In this document: positions 7,630 through 17,064 of the stretch, piece after piece
Position numbering within the stretch: the first letter of the stretch is position 1
How the letters are laid out: every line of letters starts with the position of its first letter
Source: Nostoc sp. FACHB-892
Lineage (GTDB): Bacteria > Cyanobacteriota > Cyanobacteriia > Cyanobacteriales > Nostocaceae
Length of the DNA: 64,000 nucleotides
Assembly (NCBI RefSeq): GCF_014698795.1
Contig: NZ_JACJTR010000006.1
Span: 62,001-126,000, forward strand
Direction: 5' to 3'
The notes under the pieces: model-generated
The model's input: the letters and a program-made list of their open reading frames with translations, nothing else
The model's database searches: none
Told to the model about the DNA's origin: nothing
Program-made: the position numbers and the translations under genes

Positions 7630-9669
7630 TTATCTACCAAAAGTATTAATCCGGCATTGGTAAGCGTAAAATGCTAAATCTCTCGCTTGTTCTTCCAGCG
7701 TACCATAATGGGGTTGGATACCAAATTCAATACTAATTTTTAACTCAGCAGCTTTCGACTTTATGAATTCTTGGAGTCTGTTATAACTCCAATTATGTAT
7801 TTGACGGTTATATTCTTTTACGTATAATTTTTGAGCATTTACATCACCTGGAATTTTAGTCTCAGCTTTTGCTTGAATTACACTGGCACGAATTTCCCTG
7901 ATGTCTTTTAATTTAGGTAATACAATGCAACCTGCCTGATATTGCCTGGCGAGTTCTACTATTTTCTTCGCTAATAATTTATCAACGTATTCTCCTAGTT
8001 GTGATTCTCCAATATTACACGGTGAATCTTTTTTCTGAGCTTGTTCTCTCTCTTTCCGAAAATGCACTTGTTGTCGTCGTCTGCGGCTTAACAGGTGAAA
8101 ATCATTGCCTAGCAACTGTTTGACTGTATTACAGGCAAGTACTTTTTTATTATTTATATCAACTATGACAACCGTCCCTAACTCAATAGGATGAAAACTG
8201 ATACCAACAATTATATTAGATTGACCTTGATAAATTAGTTTACCAGGACGATTGAATGAATTATTAAGTCGAGATAATGAAGATTTATCTTTATTCAATT
8301 GTATTTGTTGATTGTTCTCTAACTTTTTATTTTCTTCTGCTTTACTTACTCGTTTTTGCGCCTTGTCAGTCTTTTCTTTTCTCACTTCTTCAGTACCCTC
8401 TGCTGTCCATAAACGAGCGTCATAGGTACAATGCAGAGCTAATTTATGAACTTTCCACGGCTCACCCTTGCCTTCACCTTGTTGCCATAGCAACTGTGCA
8501 GAACGTAGTGTGATTAAACTTCCCGAAAGTTTCTCTTCACCTTTCTGGCTTACTTTAAAAGCTTTGTAGTCTTCTAGAAAGCGTTCAAAAAAATGACGTT
8601 GGCGTTTATTACAACAAATTTTAAAGTGATATTCACTCCAACCATTGAAATAAACAAAAATATTGCCTGTGTCATTTTTATACCAAGTTAAGTCTCCATA
8701 TAAATAATCTATAGGATATGGTAACTGTGATATTTTTTTCGATAAATTAGCTATCCAATCTTCCCACTCTTGATTATTTTTAGGTACTTGATTCATTAAG
8801 TTGCCAAATGCTTCACTATATCTTTCTGCTGTTATATCTCTACCACTAGGTAATCGATTATTTTGAATTTGATTCTCTAGACGTTTTATCTGGACTATTT
8901 TCTCATTACGACGCTTTTTTAGTTTTTGAGTATCTTCCTCTAAATTACTAATTTTATTATAATTTTTTATCAGGTAAGCTACTGCACACCGCGTTAAAGT
9001 ATCCTGTGTTTGTTTATGAATTTCATATAAAATATTAGTTAATGTTTCTAATCTATCTTTCTCTACATTGTTTGGAGAACTAGAATCTTCCCTTTGTTCT
9101 GCATCGGTACTTTTATTATTAATGTTTTTATTAACTCTTTTTCTAGCTGATTTGGTTGGCTTTACATCTTCATCATTAATAGTAAGTTGTTTTATAAATT
9201 CTTCTGGTTGATTAAGCACTTCTTGCGCTTTAGAACGTATTGTCTCTAAATCACAGTTACTTTCATTTATAAGTTCAACATCACTTTTAAGTATATTTTT
9301 GAGAAAATATTCTTTACCCTCTTTCTGCCTTTTTCGTTTCTGGTATAAAGTAAGCCATGAAGAATAAACCTCTTTTACAAAAGACTCTGCTGATGAGCGA
9401 AGGCGGCCTGATTGTTCTTCAAATTCAGGATTTTTTGTCAAAGCTTTACGTAATTCTACGATTTCTTTCTTAGTTATTTCTCCCTTTTCTTTATTAGCTT
9501 CAAATTCTGGTTGTTCGCTTACATTCTTTAACAATTGAAGAATAAGAGGAGTATTTTTTTGAGTCATTTCTTCCCATACTTTGCGAAGTATATCTTCACT
9601 AGCATCTAGATGACATCGTATGGTTCTATGAACTGGAACCGTGGATTTACTCTTACGATCGCTACTCAT
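7630..9669 (-). CDS. cas12k: Cas12k, CRISPR effector without nuclease activity
   Basis: The 679-residue protein (ShCas12k has about 640) is placed by context, length and its C-terminal RuvC-like region. RuvC-I reads NIIVGISFHPIELGTVVIVD, where the catalytic Asp is missing after GIS. The RuvC-II position reads CIVLPKLKDI without the usual Glu. An arginine-rich bridge helix (LLSRRRRQQVHFRK) is present. Loss of catalytic residues is typical of Cas12k, which binds target DNA next to a GTN PAM with crRNA and tracrRNA and recruits TniQ/TnsC rather than cutting. A lysine-rich, low-complexity stretch around residues 150-215 is unusual and may be a flexible insert. Divergent from the RHH genes. Confidence 0.93.
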   Translation of the reverse strand: MSSDRKSKSTVPVHRTIRCHLDASEDILRKVWEEMTQKNTPLILQLLKNVSEQPEFEANKEKGEITKKEIVELRKALTKNPEFEEQSGRLRSSAESFVKEVYSSWLTLYQKRKRQKEGKEYFLKNILKSDVELINESNCDLETIRSKAQEVLNQPEEFIKQLTINDEDVKPTKSARKRVNKNINNKSTDAEQREDSSSPNNVEKDRLETLTNILYEIHKQTQDTLTRCAVAYLIKNYNKISNLEEDTQKLKKRRNEKIVQIKRLENQIQNNRLPSGRDITAERYSEAFGNLMNQVPKNNQEWEDWIANLSKKISQLPYPIDYLYGDLTWYKNDTGNIFVYFNGWSEYHFKICCNKRQRHFFERFLEDYKAFKVSQKGEEKLSGSLITLRSAQLLWQQGEGKGEPWKVHKLALHCTYDARLWTAEGTEEVRKEKTDKAQKRVSKAEENKKLENNQQIQLNKDKSSLSRLNNSFNRPGKLIYQGQSNIIVGISFHPIELGTVVIVDINNKKVLACNTVKQLLGNDFHLLSRRRRQQVHFRKEREQAQKKDSPCNIGESQLGEYVDKLLAKKIVELARQYQAGCIVLPKLKDIREIRASVIQAKAETKIPGDVNAQKLYVKEYNRQIHNWSYNRLQEFIKSKAAELKISIEFGIQPHYGTLEEQARDLAFYAYQCRINTFGR

Positions 9670-9815
9670 GGTGACAACATCTCCACCAAATCAATAATTT
9701 TTTGTTTGTGTAATTTAGAACTAACTACTTATTCGTCTTCGCCAGATAACGATCGCCATCCAAAAACCTCGGCATTGCCGCATTTGTTCAATAATGTTTT
9801 CAATTTACCACAAAA

Positions 9816-9852
9816 ACATTGTCACACATTGTTAAACATTGTTTTGTGTTGT
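9816..9852. promoter_or_regulatory. Four heptads with exact 10-bp phase before the RHH gene
   Basis: ACATTGT occurs at 9816-9822, 9826-9832 and 9836-9842, and the related GTGTTGT at 9846-9852, so four heptads repeat every 10 bp in direct orientation. They lie in the cas12k/RHH divergent gap, 18-54 bp before the RHH start codon. Ribbon-helix-helix repressors bind heptads arrayed at about one helical turn, so this is a plausible operator for the adjacent protein. The function is inference. Confidence 0.6.
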
Positions 9853-9869
9853 AACAAGGTTACGGGAGT

Positions 9870-10070
9870 ATGATGAACTGGCAACAAATCTTTGTAGTGT
9901 TGATGAGTCAGAGCGATCGCGTACAAACTTCCATATATTTCCCCAAAGATATCCATGAGGCTTTGGTGAGATGGGCTGAGGAAGAAGACCGTCCCATCAG
10001 TAATCTTGTTGTGCGGCTTGTGAGTAAGGCAGTTGAGGAGCGGGAAAAGAAGCAAAATCCGCCGCAATAA
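9870..10070 (+). CDS. Ribbon-helix-helix (Arc/CopG-like) DNA-binding protein
   Basis: A 66-residue frame; the domain starts at VQTSIYFPKDIHEALVRWAE, a beta strand with alternating polar residues followed by two helices, the RHH pattern. The conserved core is only about 50 residues, so ATG 9903 (MSQSDRVQTS) is an alternative start. It is transcribed away from cas12k. In other V-K CASTs small Arc-like or MerR-like regulators sit in this position and repress cas12k; this protein is probably the equivalent here. Confidence 0.7.
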   Translation: MMNWQQIFVVLMSQSDRVQTSIYFPKDIHEALVRWAEEEDRPISNLVVRLVSKAVEEREKKQNPPQ

Positions 10071-10283
10071 TATCTAGGTGTCGCAGATAGGACAATTTGT
10101 AAATTCCTGATATGCGATATATCCTCAGCCACTACATGAGCAAAATCCTTGTGCATGATATGTTATTGGTTCTTTGCAAGATGTAAAAACTTCAACGCAA
10201 AGTGAAGTGTCAAATGGGCTTGACGAACGTCTGGCAAAGTTAATTAGGGAAGGTCTTTTGAAGGCTACACAAAAAGCGCAAGT

Positions 10284-10502
10284 GTGATTTTGTCAAAAGG
10301 CTGTGCCAAAATTAAGCCCGAACCCAGGCATTATGTGGAGATGGTAGAAGAAACTAGAGAAGTTAGGGGAAGAATTCCTAAAGATTTGAAAATTGCTTTT
10401 GAAATAGCCTGCGCTCGCCTGGAAGTCACACAGACAGCAGCCTTGGAGGAGGCGATTAGGGACTGGTTGAAAAAGAAAGAGTCCTCTGAAAAACAGCACT
10501 AG
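10284..10502 (+). CDS. Second ribbon-helix-helix (Arc-like) small protein
   Basis: The 72-residue frame starts with GTG at 10284. ATG 10341 would give a 53-residue protein that begins MVEETREVRGRIPKDLKIAF, and that shorter form fits the RHH fold better, with strand RGRIPKDLK and helices to LEEAIRDWLKKK. It lies 213 bp downstream of the first RHH gene on the same strand. It may act with it or on its own promoter. Neither start has a clear Shine-Dalgarno site. Confidence 0.6.
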   Translation: MILSKGCAKIKPEPRHYVEMVEETREVRGRIPKDLKIAFEIACARLEVTQTAALEEAIRDWLKKKESSEKQH

Positions 10503-10592
10503 GAGGATTGAGGAACGCATTTGCTATCGGTTTATTTTGGTGGCAGAATACTCACACTATTGAGGAAAGTTAACGATTCTGGCGGTGATTGC

Positions 10593-12470
10593 TCAATAAT
10601 TATTTATGATTTCGGGATGAAGCTTATACTCACTGCTATTGCCGTTATGATACTCTCCAACAAAATCCTTTAAAGATTCAAAACTTAAACTTTTGCCCAT
10701 TGCCTTTCCAATTAGAGTCAGCAAATTATTTGCCCGCATCTGGAAAAATGCTTCAAAGTCATCTCGCTGTAAACTTTTTGGAGATATAGCGTGCGATCGC
10801 AACATTTCATCCAGCCTTTTTGCTGATGTCCCAGAAAGTTCAAATTCCTCTAAATAAACGGAAGGTGCTTTACTACCAATCTTCTTGTTCGTTTTGGCAC
10901 TTAAAGGTGTGCGATTAATCAAGCAGTTATACTTTTTGGGATCAATGCCCTGCTTGCGACACCATGCCACCGGAAAGATGTGATGCGAATCTATCTGTTC
11001 TTCAAAATAAATCACATCATTGATTTGTTCCCCAGTACACCAATCAATTGCCCCCTCGCGTCGTAATAAAGCTGCCAAACCCTGATACACTGCACCGTAA
11101 CGTTTTCTAACGCTAATCAGCCTATCAAAGGAGAAATCCGCTTGGACAATGGTGAATGGAAGTGAGCCACCTGCTAACCAATTTACAACTTCTATAACGT
11201 CTCTCCCGGCTCTTGCCTCGTACCAGCGTGTATATATTTCACCAAACATCCCACACCATAACCAACGTTCCAGCATAGAACGTACCTGAAAAGAGCGGGA
11301 ACGTTCTCCAAGAACGGTAAAAATTGCACTGAGAATGACTAATTGAATGGGGTAAGCTAAATCATCTGCATCAAAAATTTTTTGACTATAAAGGAAACGA
11401 GCAGACTCTTCAAAACCTCTGGTAATTGGGTCAGCCCATTTTTGATATTCTTCTTTGGTGAGTTTTAGTACTTCAGCACGACCACAAGCAACACCTGGTA
11501 ATTTATCGACATTCCATCCTTGCTTTAAAGCTTCTATCCTCTTTGCGTATCCAGTTACCAAAGTAACTGCTTGTACAAAATCAGTGCTTCGTAGCTTTCG
11601 CAACACTTTTAATGATTGGAAGCGGTTTTTTCGCTGCTTCCAATCATCTCTCAGACTGAAGTCAGCAGTGCAATAGCTGGAACTCATTAAGTCGAAGTAA
11701 TTGAGGTCACAGCCAGAAGTATTTGTATCCTCAAATACTTGGCAAACGCCTTCTTTTGGTAAGGAGTCACGTAATTGGATTACAGGTATTTGATAATGCT
11801 CAAATTTCTTCACAATTTCTAGTTCTAAAGTATCAATTAGTTCTAGTTTTTGAGGATTGTATCGCCAATACCTAGAGAATTTGCTACGCCATTCAGGAAA
11901 AGAGAAAACCTTGGATAAAGGAAACAAGAACGCCTCATATTCTTTTTCAGCAGTAGAACAATCAATTAAGTTACCTGAGAAAATTCGGATAATTTTGGAT
12001 TCAGGTAATGCAACGATCGCCTTAATACGTTCGCATTCTGGGTCAAGGCATTTTTTGATATCCAGGTAGTACCACTTTTTAATACTTTTTTGGCTTTTTT
12101 GGTCTTTTATGGTTACAGGTAATTGAGATAGCAGCACCATAAACAGAGTTGTCAGGCGTTGCTGCCCGTCAAGGATTAGTAGGTTTGGAGCATAATTTTC
12201 TGGTTTTAATACCCCATCAAGCGGGCGCGGTTTGAATTGTCGGCTTTGATTACCTTGCTGAAGCATCATTACTGCACCAATTGGGTAAGCCAGAGATATA
12301 CTGGCAAGCAGACGACGCACATGGATATCGTCCCAAATCCAATCTCGTTGAAAATCTGGAAGTTGGATACGTCCAGTTTTAATGTCTTTCATGACATCAA
12401 GGAGAAAATATTTAGTGATGTCAAAGGTAGAGATTGAGTTCATTTGATGTTCTGCCATTTTTGTCATCAA
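10593..12470 (-). CDS. DUF262 and HNH (DUF1524-like) protein, GmrSD-like
   Basis: The 625-residue protein has an N-terminal DUF262 (ParB/GmrS-like) domain: LPDFQRDWIWDD, the SLAYPIGAVM block, then NLLILDGQQRLTTLFMV with the family DGQQR motif. The C-terminal third has an HNH-type signature, IDSHHIFPVAW, followed by NCLINRTPLSAKTNKKIGSK, as in the GmrD/DUF1524 part. Fusions of these two domains act as type IV-like, NTP-dependent restriction enzymes against modified phage DNA. That role here is inferred from domains and from the defence cargo around it. ATG 12455 (MAEHQMN) is a possible later start. Unlike its plus-strand neighbours it faces the RHH genes tail to tail. Confidence 0.8.
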   Translation of the reverse strand: MMTKMAEHQMNSISTFDITKYFLLDVMKDIKTGRIQLPDFQRDWIWDDIHVRRLLASISLAYPIGAVMMLQQGNQSRQFKPRPLDGVLKPENYAPNLLILDGQQRLTTLFMVLLSQLPVTIKDQKSQKSIKKWYYLDIKKCLDPECERIKAIVALPESKIIRIFSGNLIDCSTAEKEYEAFLFPLSKVFSFPEWRSKFSRYWRYNPQKLELIDTLELEIVKKFEHYQIPVIQLRDSLPKEGVCQVFEDTNTSGCDLNYFDLMSSSYCTADFSLRDDWKQRKNRFQSLKVLRKLRSTDFVQAVTLVTGYAKRIEALKQGWNVDKLPGVACGRAEVLKLTKEEYQKWADPITRGFEESARFLYSQKIFDADDLAYPIQLVILSAIFTVLGERSRSFQVRSMLERWLWCGMFGEIYTRWYEARAGRDVIEVVNWLAGGSLPFTIVQADFSFDRLISVRKRYGAVYQGLAALLRREGAIDWCTGEQINDVIYFEEQIDSHHIFPVAWCRKQGIDPKKYNCLINRTPLSAKTNKKIGSKAPSVYLEEFELSGTSAKRLDEMLRSHAISPKSLQRDDFEAFFQMRANNLLTLIGKAMGKSLSFESLKDFVGEYHNGNSSEYKLHPEIINNY

Positions 12471-12585
12471 GAAAAATGCGGCTACTCATTACAGCTAGTA
12501 CTTCTGTATGTCAGCCTAAGATTCTCTTTGGGGTAACAGCAAGGGGTTTTTGGGGCAGTTGGTCGTGAGTAGCGATCGCTTATGC

Positions 12586-12954
12586 TTAATCTTGAGGAAA
12601 GTCTGGAGGTAAGACAACAATTCCCCTTACTACTAGCTGCTTAAATTGATTGATTAAATCAGCTTGCCGTAATATTCGGGTAACGTATCTAGGCCGTCGA
12701 TCAAAGTCTGTCCCCCAATCTTTAACAGTTTTTGGACTAGTACCTGTAACTTCTGCGATCGCATTAATGCAAGCTTTGCGATAATTACGTCCTGGTTCGT
12801 GAGTAACCCAACGACGACAATATTCCATCGGTTCTAGGGGCAACTGACAGAGGATATCAATTTGATGTTTATTTTGGTGGGATTGGCTCCCAGTTTGCAT
12901 CTTGGGCGTTCGTGAGTTAGTAAGGGTTACAGCAGCAGGGAATTGTGAAGACAC
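12586..12954 (-). CDS. Small HTH-like protein, paralogue of the next gene
   Basis: A 122-residue protein of unknown function. The central part reads EPMEYCRRWV, then RKACINAIAEVTGTSPKTVK followed by WG, which resembles a helix-turn-helix, and it ends LPPDFPQD. The N-terminal ~35 residues are low-complexity and may not be translated. It is clearly homologous to the protein encoded 93 bp upstream on the same strand (shared EPMEYC.RWV, RKACI.A.AE.TG.SP.T...WG, LPPDFPQ), so the pair arose by duplication. A DNA-binding or regulatory role is inference. Confidence 0.55.
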   Translation of the reverse strand: MSSQFPAAVTLTNSRTPKMQTGSQSHQNKHQIDILCQLPLEPMEYCRRWVTHEPGRNYRKACINAIAEVTGTSPKTVKDWGTDFDRRPRYVTRILRQADLINQFKQLVVRGIVVLPPDFPQD

Positions 12955-13047
12955 CTAGCTACTGCACCCAAAACCCATACTTGCTGACCTCAACTTAAGA
13001 AATATCTGCTCTTAGCACAAGTATTTTAGTCACGATTCACGAGTAAA

Positions 13048-13365
13048 TTATTGTTGCGGAAAGTCAGGAGGTAGGACTATTTTTTTGATTTGGTTGAGCA
13101 TATCAGCCATGCGTAAGATATGCGTTGCATAATTGGGGCGCTTCTCGAAGTTGGAACCCCAATTACCTATAGTTCTTGGACTCAGCCCAGTTGCTTCGGC
13201 GAGAGCGGCTATGCAGGCTTTTCTGTACCCCCGATCATCCGGGGACATATCAACCCATCTTTTACAGTATTCCATCGGCTCCAAGGGCTTTTCACTGAGC
13301 GCGTCGATTCTATATTCAACCCTTAGGCGAATGATGTCTATGACCTTGCTTGATCTGAGTAACAC
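13048..13365 (-). CDS. Small HTH-like protein, paralogue of the gene downstream
   Basis: This 105-residue protein uses a GTG start (complement of 13363-13365). It contains EPMEYCKRWV, RKACIAALAEATGLSPRTIG and a C-terminal LPPDFPQQ, matching the downstream paralogue. ATGLSPRTIGNWG resembles the recognition part of a helix-turn-helix. A near-palindrome TCACGATTCGTGA (13372-13384) sits just before the start, and a related copy TCACGATTCACGA lies behind the stop (13031-13043). I do not recognise the family. Confidence 0.55.
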   Translation of the reverse strand: MLLRSSKVIDIIRLRVEYRIDALSEKPLEPMEYCKRWVDMSPDDRGYRKACIAALAEATGLSPRTIGNWGSNFEKRPNYATHILRMADMLNQIKKIVLPPDFPQQ

Positions 13366-13371
13366 GTTTAC

Positions 13372-13384
13372 TCACGATTCGTGA
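13372..13384. promoter_or_regulatory. Near-palindrome upstream of the HTH-like paralogue
   Basis: TCACGATTCGTGA pairs with itself except for the centre. A similar sequence, TCACGATTCACGA, is found at 13031-13043 behind the gene, both joined to a tttactc/gagtaaa flank in mirrored orientation. The gene is thus bracketed by the motif. It could be an operator for the encoded protein, or the border of a duplicated unit. Confidence 0.4.
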
Positions 13385-13550
13385 CTACATTAAAGACATT
13401 ATGAGCCACGATATATGTAGAAAAGCAATGTGATCGCTGATTATCGTTCAGGTATTATTTGCATCTTGAATAACAAAGGTAATATGATTTTTTTGTGCGT
13501 ACACATAACTAGGTGCTAAGTTAGAAAACTAACTAGTAAAATAGCAAGCA

Positions 13551-15941
13551 ATGAGCAATGAAGCTAATACCTGCCGTAAGTATGTTGAGCCAAAACTAAG
13601 AGATGCAGGGTGGGAAAAAGAGCCTCACGATTATACTGAGCAGTATTACTTCACTAATGGCAAAATTCGCCCCAAGAACAAGCGTCAACCTCGTGGTGAA
13701 CGAAAATTTACAGATTATTTGCTGCTGTATAACGGAGAATTTCCATTAGCCGTAGTAGAGGCGAAAAGGAAACATAAAACTCCTGATGAGGGACTGGAAC
13801 AGGCAATAGACTATGCCAATCTTCTAGGGGTGAAGTTTGCTTACTCCACTAACGGACAAGGAATTGTAGAGTTTGATTTCATCACGGGTAAGCAGTCTGA
13901 TGTGATGGAATCGTTTCCCAGCCCTGATGAACTTTGGCGACGATTAACTGGGGAAGCGAAGGAGCAAATTAGAACAGACATAGCAGAAAAACTGTTAACT
14001 CCGTTTTATCCAATTCTAGATAAACCACTGCGCTACTATCAACGAAATGCTATTAATGCTGCACTAGCGGCAATTTTCAAAGGTCAAAAGCGCCTACTGC
14101 TAACAATGGCAACGGGAACGGGTAAAACTACTGTTGCTTTCCAAATAGCTTGGAAACTGTCAAGTTTGGAGTGGAATACTTCTGGAGAATCTCGTTCTCC
14201 TAGAATTCTGTTTTTGGCAGATCGGAATATTTTGGTAGATGACCCGATGAATAAAGACTTTTCTGCCTTTAATCAAGAAAGAATTTACAAAATTCAGGGG
14301 GAAGCGAAAAAAGGACGTGATCTCTACTTTGCTATTTATCAAGCAATTGGTGATACACAATATAGCTTTGGACTTTACAGAGAATATAATCCTGATTATT
14401 TTGACTTGATTATTGTTGATGAGTGTCACCGAGGTAGCGCCAGGGATGAAAGTAACTGGCGACAAATTCTAGAACATTTTGAACCTGCGTATCAGTTAGG
14501 ACTTACAGCAACACCGCTACGCGATGATAATGTTGATACCTATCGCTACTTTGGCAATCCCCTTTACACATATTCCCTCAAACAAGGGATTGATGATGGT
14601 TTCTTAGCTCCCTATCGAGTTTATCGGATTACTACCCGTTCCGATCGGGAAGGATGGCGACCTAACGCTGGACAGATTGACCGCTATGGAAGAACAATTC
14701 CCAATGAAGTTTATCTCACTCCAGACTTTGAGCGGAAATTGGTGAGACAAGCACGGACAAAGGCGATCGCACAACACATTACTGATTTTTTGAGGAGTGG
14801 CGATCGCTATGCCAAAACCATTGTCTTTTGCGTAGATGAGCAACACGTTAAGGCAATGATCAAGGAATTACGCAATCTCAACAGCGATATCACCAGAACA
14901 AATCCTGACTATATCACTCGCATTACCTCTGAAGCTGGTGATGTGGGTAAGGGACATCTATACAAATTTAAAGATGTCTTAAATGAAACTCATATTATTG
15001 CTGTAACTGCTAGGTTACTAACAACAGGGGTAGATATTCCTACCTGTAAAAATGTTGTGCTTGCCCGTGTTATTCGTTCAATGACAGACTTTAAGCAGAT
15101 TATTGGGCGGGGAACCCGTGTACGAGAAGAACGGGGTAAACGGTCGTTTAATATACTCGACTACACCAATAGCACGGTGTTGTTTGAAGATAGAGATTTT
15201 GATGGAGAACCCGCCCTTATTAATGAATCAGAGATAGATGATCAGGGGGAAATACTCTCTGAACATGAAGAGGAATTAGATTCAGAAGAGTTAGAAGAGG
15301 AAGCAGACGACTTGGAAGACGATGAAAGGTCTGGATTTCCGGGACTTCCAGATGATGATGACATACCACCTCGGAAATATTACGCTGACGGGGGAAGCGA
15401 AGAGATTGTTGAAGAAAGAATCTATGATTTAAATCCAGATAATCAACTGCGCTTGTCTCGATTAATTGACTACACCAGAGAACAAGTTCGCATCCTGTAT
15501 CGTTCCACTATAGAAATACAGCAACGCTGGGCAGATCCAGAACAGCGTTCAGAGATTATTGAGTTGTTGGCGGATAGGGATATTGATTTTGATGAGTTAA
15601 AACAAGTTACTAAGCTTCCCGAAGCTGACCCTTTTGATTTACTATGTCATATTGCCTTTGATGCTCCGGTGCTGACTTGCAAGCAACGGGCTGAAGCGTT
15701 GCGTCGTCGTAAGCCGGACTTTTTTCAGCAATACGGAGAAGATACAAGGGCTATTTTAGAGATTATTTTGGACAAGTATGCACAAAAAGGGGTAGATGAG
15801 TTTAATATTCCGACGACATTTAAGGCGAACCGCGAGTTTGATAACTATGGCAATGTAGTTGAAATTGTTCAACGATTTGGTGGGGTTAAACAACTTAGGA
15901 AGGCGGTGAATCAATTGCAAAGACTACTTTATACTGCATAA
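13551..15941 (+). CDS. hsdR: Type I restriction enzyme, R subunit
   Basis: This 796-residue protein is the motor-nuclease subunit of a type I restriction enzyme. The N-terminal nuclease reads LAVVEAKRK (Glu70, Lys72 of the E-x-K pair) with an upstream Asp55. Helicase motif I is MATGTGKT (186-193), motif II is DECHRG (290-295), motif III LGLTATPLR, and motif VI QIIGRGTRVREE. An acidic linker lies at about 565-605, and the C-terminal 150 residues should dock to HsdM. Length is normal for the shorter hsdR type. It precedes a HEPN-like gene, hsdM and hsdS on the same strand; the complex cuts unmodified invading DNA after translocation. Confidence 0.92.
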   Translation: MSNEANTCRKYVEPKLRDAGWEKEPHDYTEQYYFTNGKIRPKNKRQPRGERKFTDYLLLYNGEFPLAVVEAKRKHKTPDEGLEQAIDYANLLGVKFAYSTNGQGIVEFDFITGKQSDVMESFPSPDELWRRLTGEAKEQIRTDIAEKLLTPFYPILDKPLRYYQRNAINAALAAIFKGQKRLLLTMATGTGKTTVAFQIAWKLSSLEWNTSGESRSPRILFLADRNILVDDPMNKDFSAFNQERIYKIQGEAKKGRDLYFAIYQAIGDTQYSFGLYREYNPDYFDLIIVDECHRGSARDESNWRQILEHFEPAYQLGLTATPLRDDNVDTYRYFGNPLYTYSLKQGIDDGFLAPYRVYRITTRSDREGWRPNAGQIDRYGRTIPNEVYLTPDFERKLVRQARTKAIAQHITDFLRSGDRYAKTIVFCVDEQHVKAMIKELRNLNSDITRTNPDYITRITSEAGDVGKGHLYKFKDVLNETHIIAVTARLLTTGVDIPTCKNVVLARVIRSMTDFKQIIGRGTRVREERGKRSFNILDYTNSTVLFEDRDFDGEPALINESEIDDQGEILSEHEEELDSEELEEEADDLEDDERSGFPGLPDDDDIPPRKYYADGGSEEIVEERIYDLNPDNQLRLSRLIDYTREQVRILYRSTIEIQQRWADPEQRSEIIELLADRDIDFDELKQVTKLPEADPFDLLCHIAFDAPVLTCKQRAEALRRRKPDFFQQYGEDTRAILEIILDKYAQKGVDEFNIPTTFKANREFDNYGNVVEIVQRFGGVKQLRKAVNQLQRLLYTA

Positions 15942-15985
15942 AGATACAAAACATTTTACTTTTTTAAATGTAACTACAGGGTTTT

Positions 15986-17038
15986 ATGAATAAGAAGAAT
16001 AAAATAAATGAGAATAGTAATAGCGAGCATAATTTACGGTTAAGCTTGGAGCAAAACTGTTATCACTCGCTCAAAAAAGGCTATACATTATATAATGAAG
16101 CTGACAAAACTAAAGACGGCTGGTTACTTAAAGAATCATTAATTTGGATTCATCATGGAATTGAACTTGGTATTAAATTATTACTGGTTCAAACTAATGA
16201 ATATCTAATTTTTGAAAATGTAGATATTGCTTTAACTCAATTATTAACCCTTCGTCAAGCACAACCTAATGCTACTATATTAGACCTGTTTGAAGAGCCA
16301 GAAAGTCCACGTTCTGTAACTCTGATCACTGCTATGAAACGAGTTGCTATTATGCTAAAAATAAGTGATTTGCTAAAAGATAGCGAATTAGAAAAAAATA
16401 TTATACTCTTAAATGAATATCGCAATAAGATAGTCCACTACTCAGTTAACTTAGAATTTGAAACTGTTCATCCATTGGTTTTAAAAGCTGTTGAACAATT
16501 TTTATCTTTATTAGAAAATAATATTAAAGATGAGCAATTTATTAAAGATTACCTTCCAGAAATTCGGCGCATAGATATTCCTATGCGTAGTTTATTTGAG
16601 ATTGTAACTAAAAATGTAAAAAATAGAATATTAACTTTAATAAATTTATTTGATGGACAAAAAGTATCGGGTAAATTATTTAATTTAGAACAGGATATAT
16701 CGCTTCCAAAATTTGAAATTGAAAGCTTAAATATTACTGAAGAAGCTTATTATAGAGTGATAGTAGAAGCAGAGACATTAAATAAAGAAAAATGGATTGT
16801 TATTCTTCAAGCAGGTGTACCTAATCACCATCTAATTCAATCACTTTATCATACTGTACTAACTCGTAAAATTACCCAGCAAGACCAACAAGAAAAAACA
16901 ATAATCTGGCTAATAAATTTCAGTGGGCAACATCTAATAAAAAATACAATTTGTGAGACTTTCCAGAAATGGGATGTTTTAATTTCGGATCAAGGTAATC
17001 TACAAAAAATCGAGCAAGAATTAATAAAATCATTATAA
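15986..17038 (+). CDS. HEPN-like protein inside the type I RM locus
   Basis: The protein has 350 residues and sits 44 bp after hsdR and 26 bp before hsdM, same strand. Residues about 40-160 are helical, with WLLKESLIWIHHGIELGIKL and then NEYRNKIVHYSV. The latter holds RNKIVH, an R-x4-H motif of HEPN ribonucleases. The C-terminal half (from about 225) has a beta-rich region I do not recognise. The gene is visibly more AT-rich than its neighbours, which suggests a later insertion. HEPN proteins between RM genes (for example anticodon nucleases) act as back-up suicide RNases; that role is inference. Confidence 0.6.
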   Translation: MNKKNKINENSNSEHNLRLSLEQNCYHSLKKGYTLYNEADKTKDGWLLKESLIWIHHGIELGIKLLLVQTNEYLIFENVDIALTQLLTLRQAQPNATILDLFEEPESPRSVTLITAMKRVAIMLKISDLLKDSELEKNIILLNEYRNKIVHYSVNLEFETVHPLVLKAVEQFLSLLENNIKDEQFIKDYLPEIRRIDIPMRSLFEIVTKNVKNRILTLINLFDGQKVSGKLFNLEQDISLPKFEIESLNITEEAYYRVIVEAETLNKEKWIVILQAGVPNHHLIQSLYHTVLTRKITQQDQQEKTIIWLINFSGQHLIKNTICETFQKWDVLISDQGNLQKIEQELIKSL

Positions 17039-17064
17039 CTATCCTTATGATTACTTAAACATAA

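Noticed and set aside
10181..10286. Short frame ending GLDERLAKLIREGLLKATQK before the second RHH gene
   Set aside because: It looks partly like a coding remnant but has no ATG or ribosome site and is only about 40 codons; kept as uncertain.
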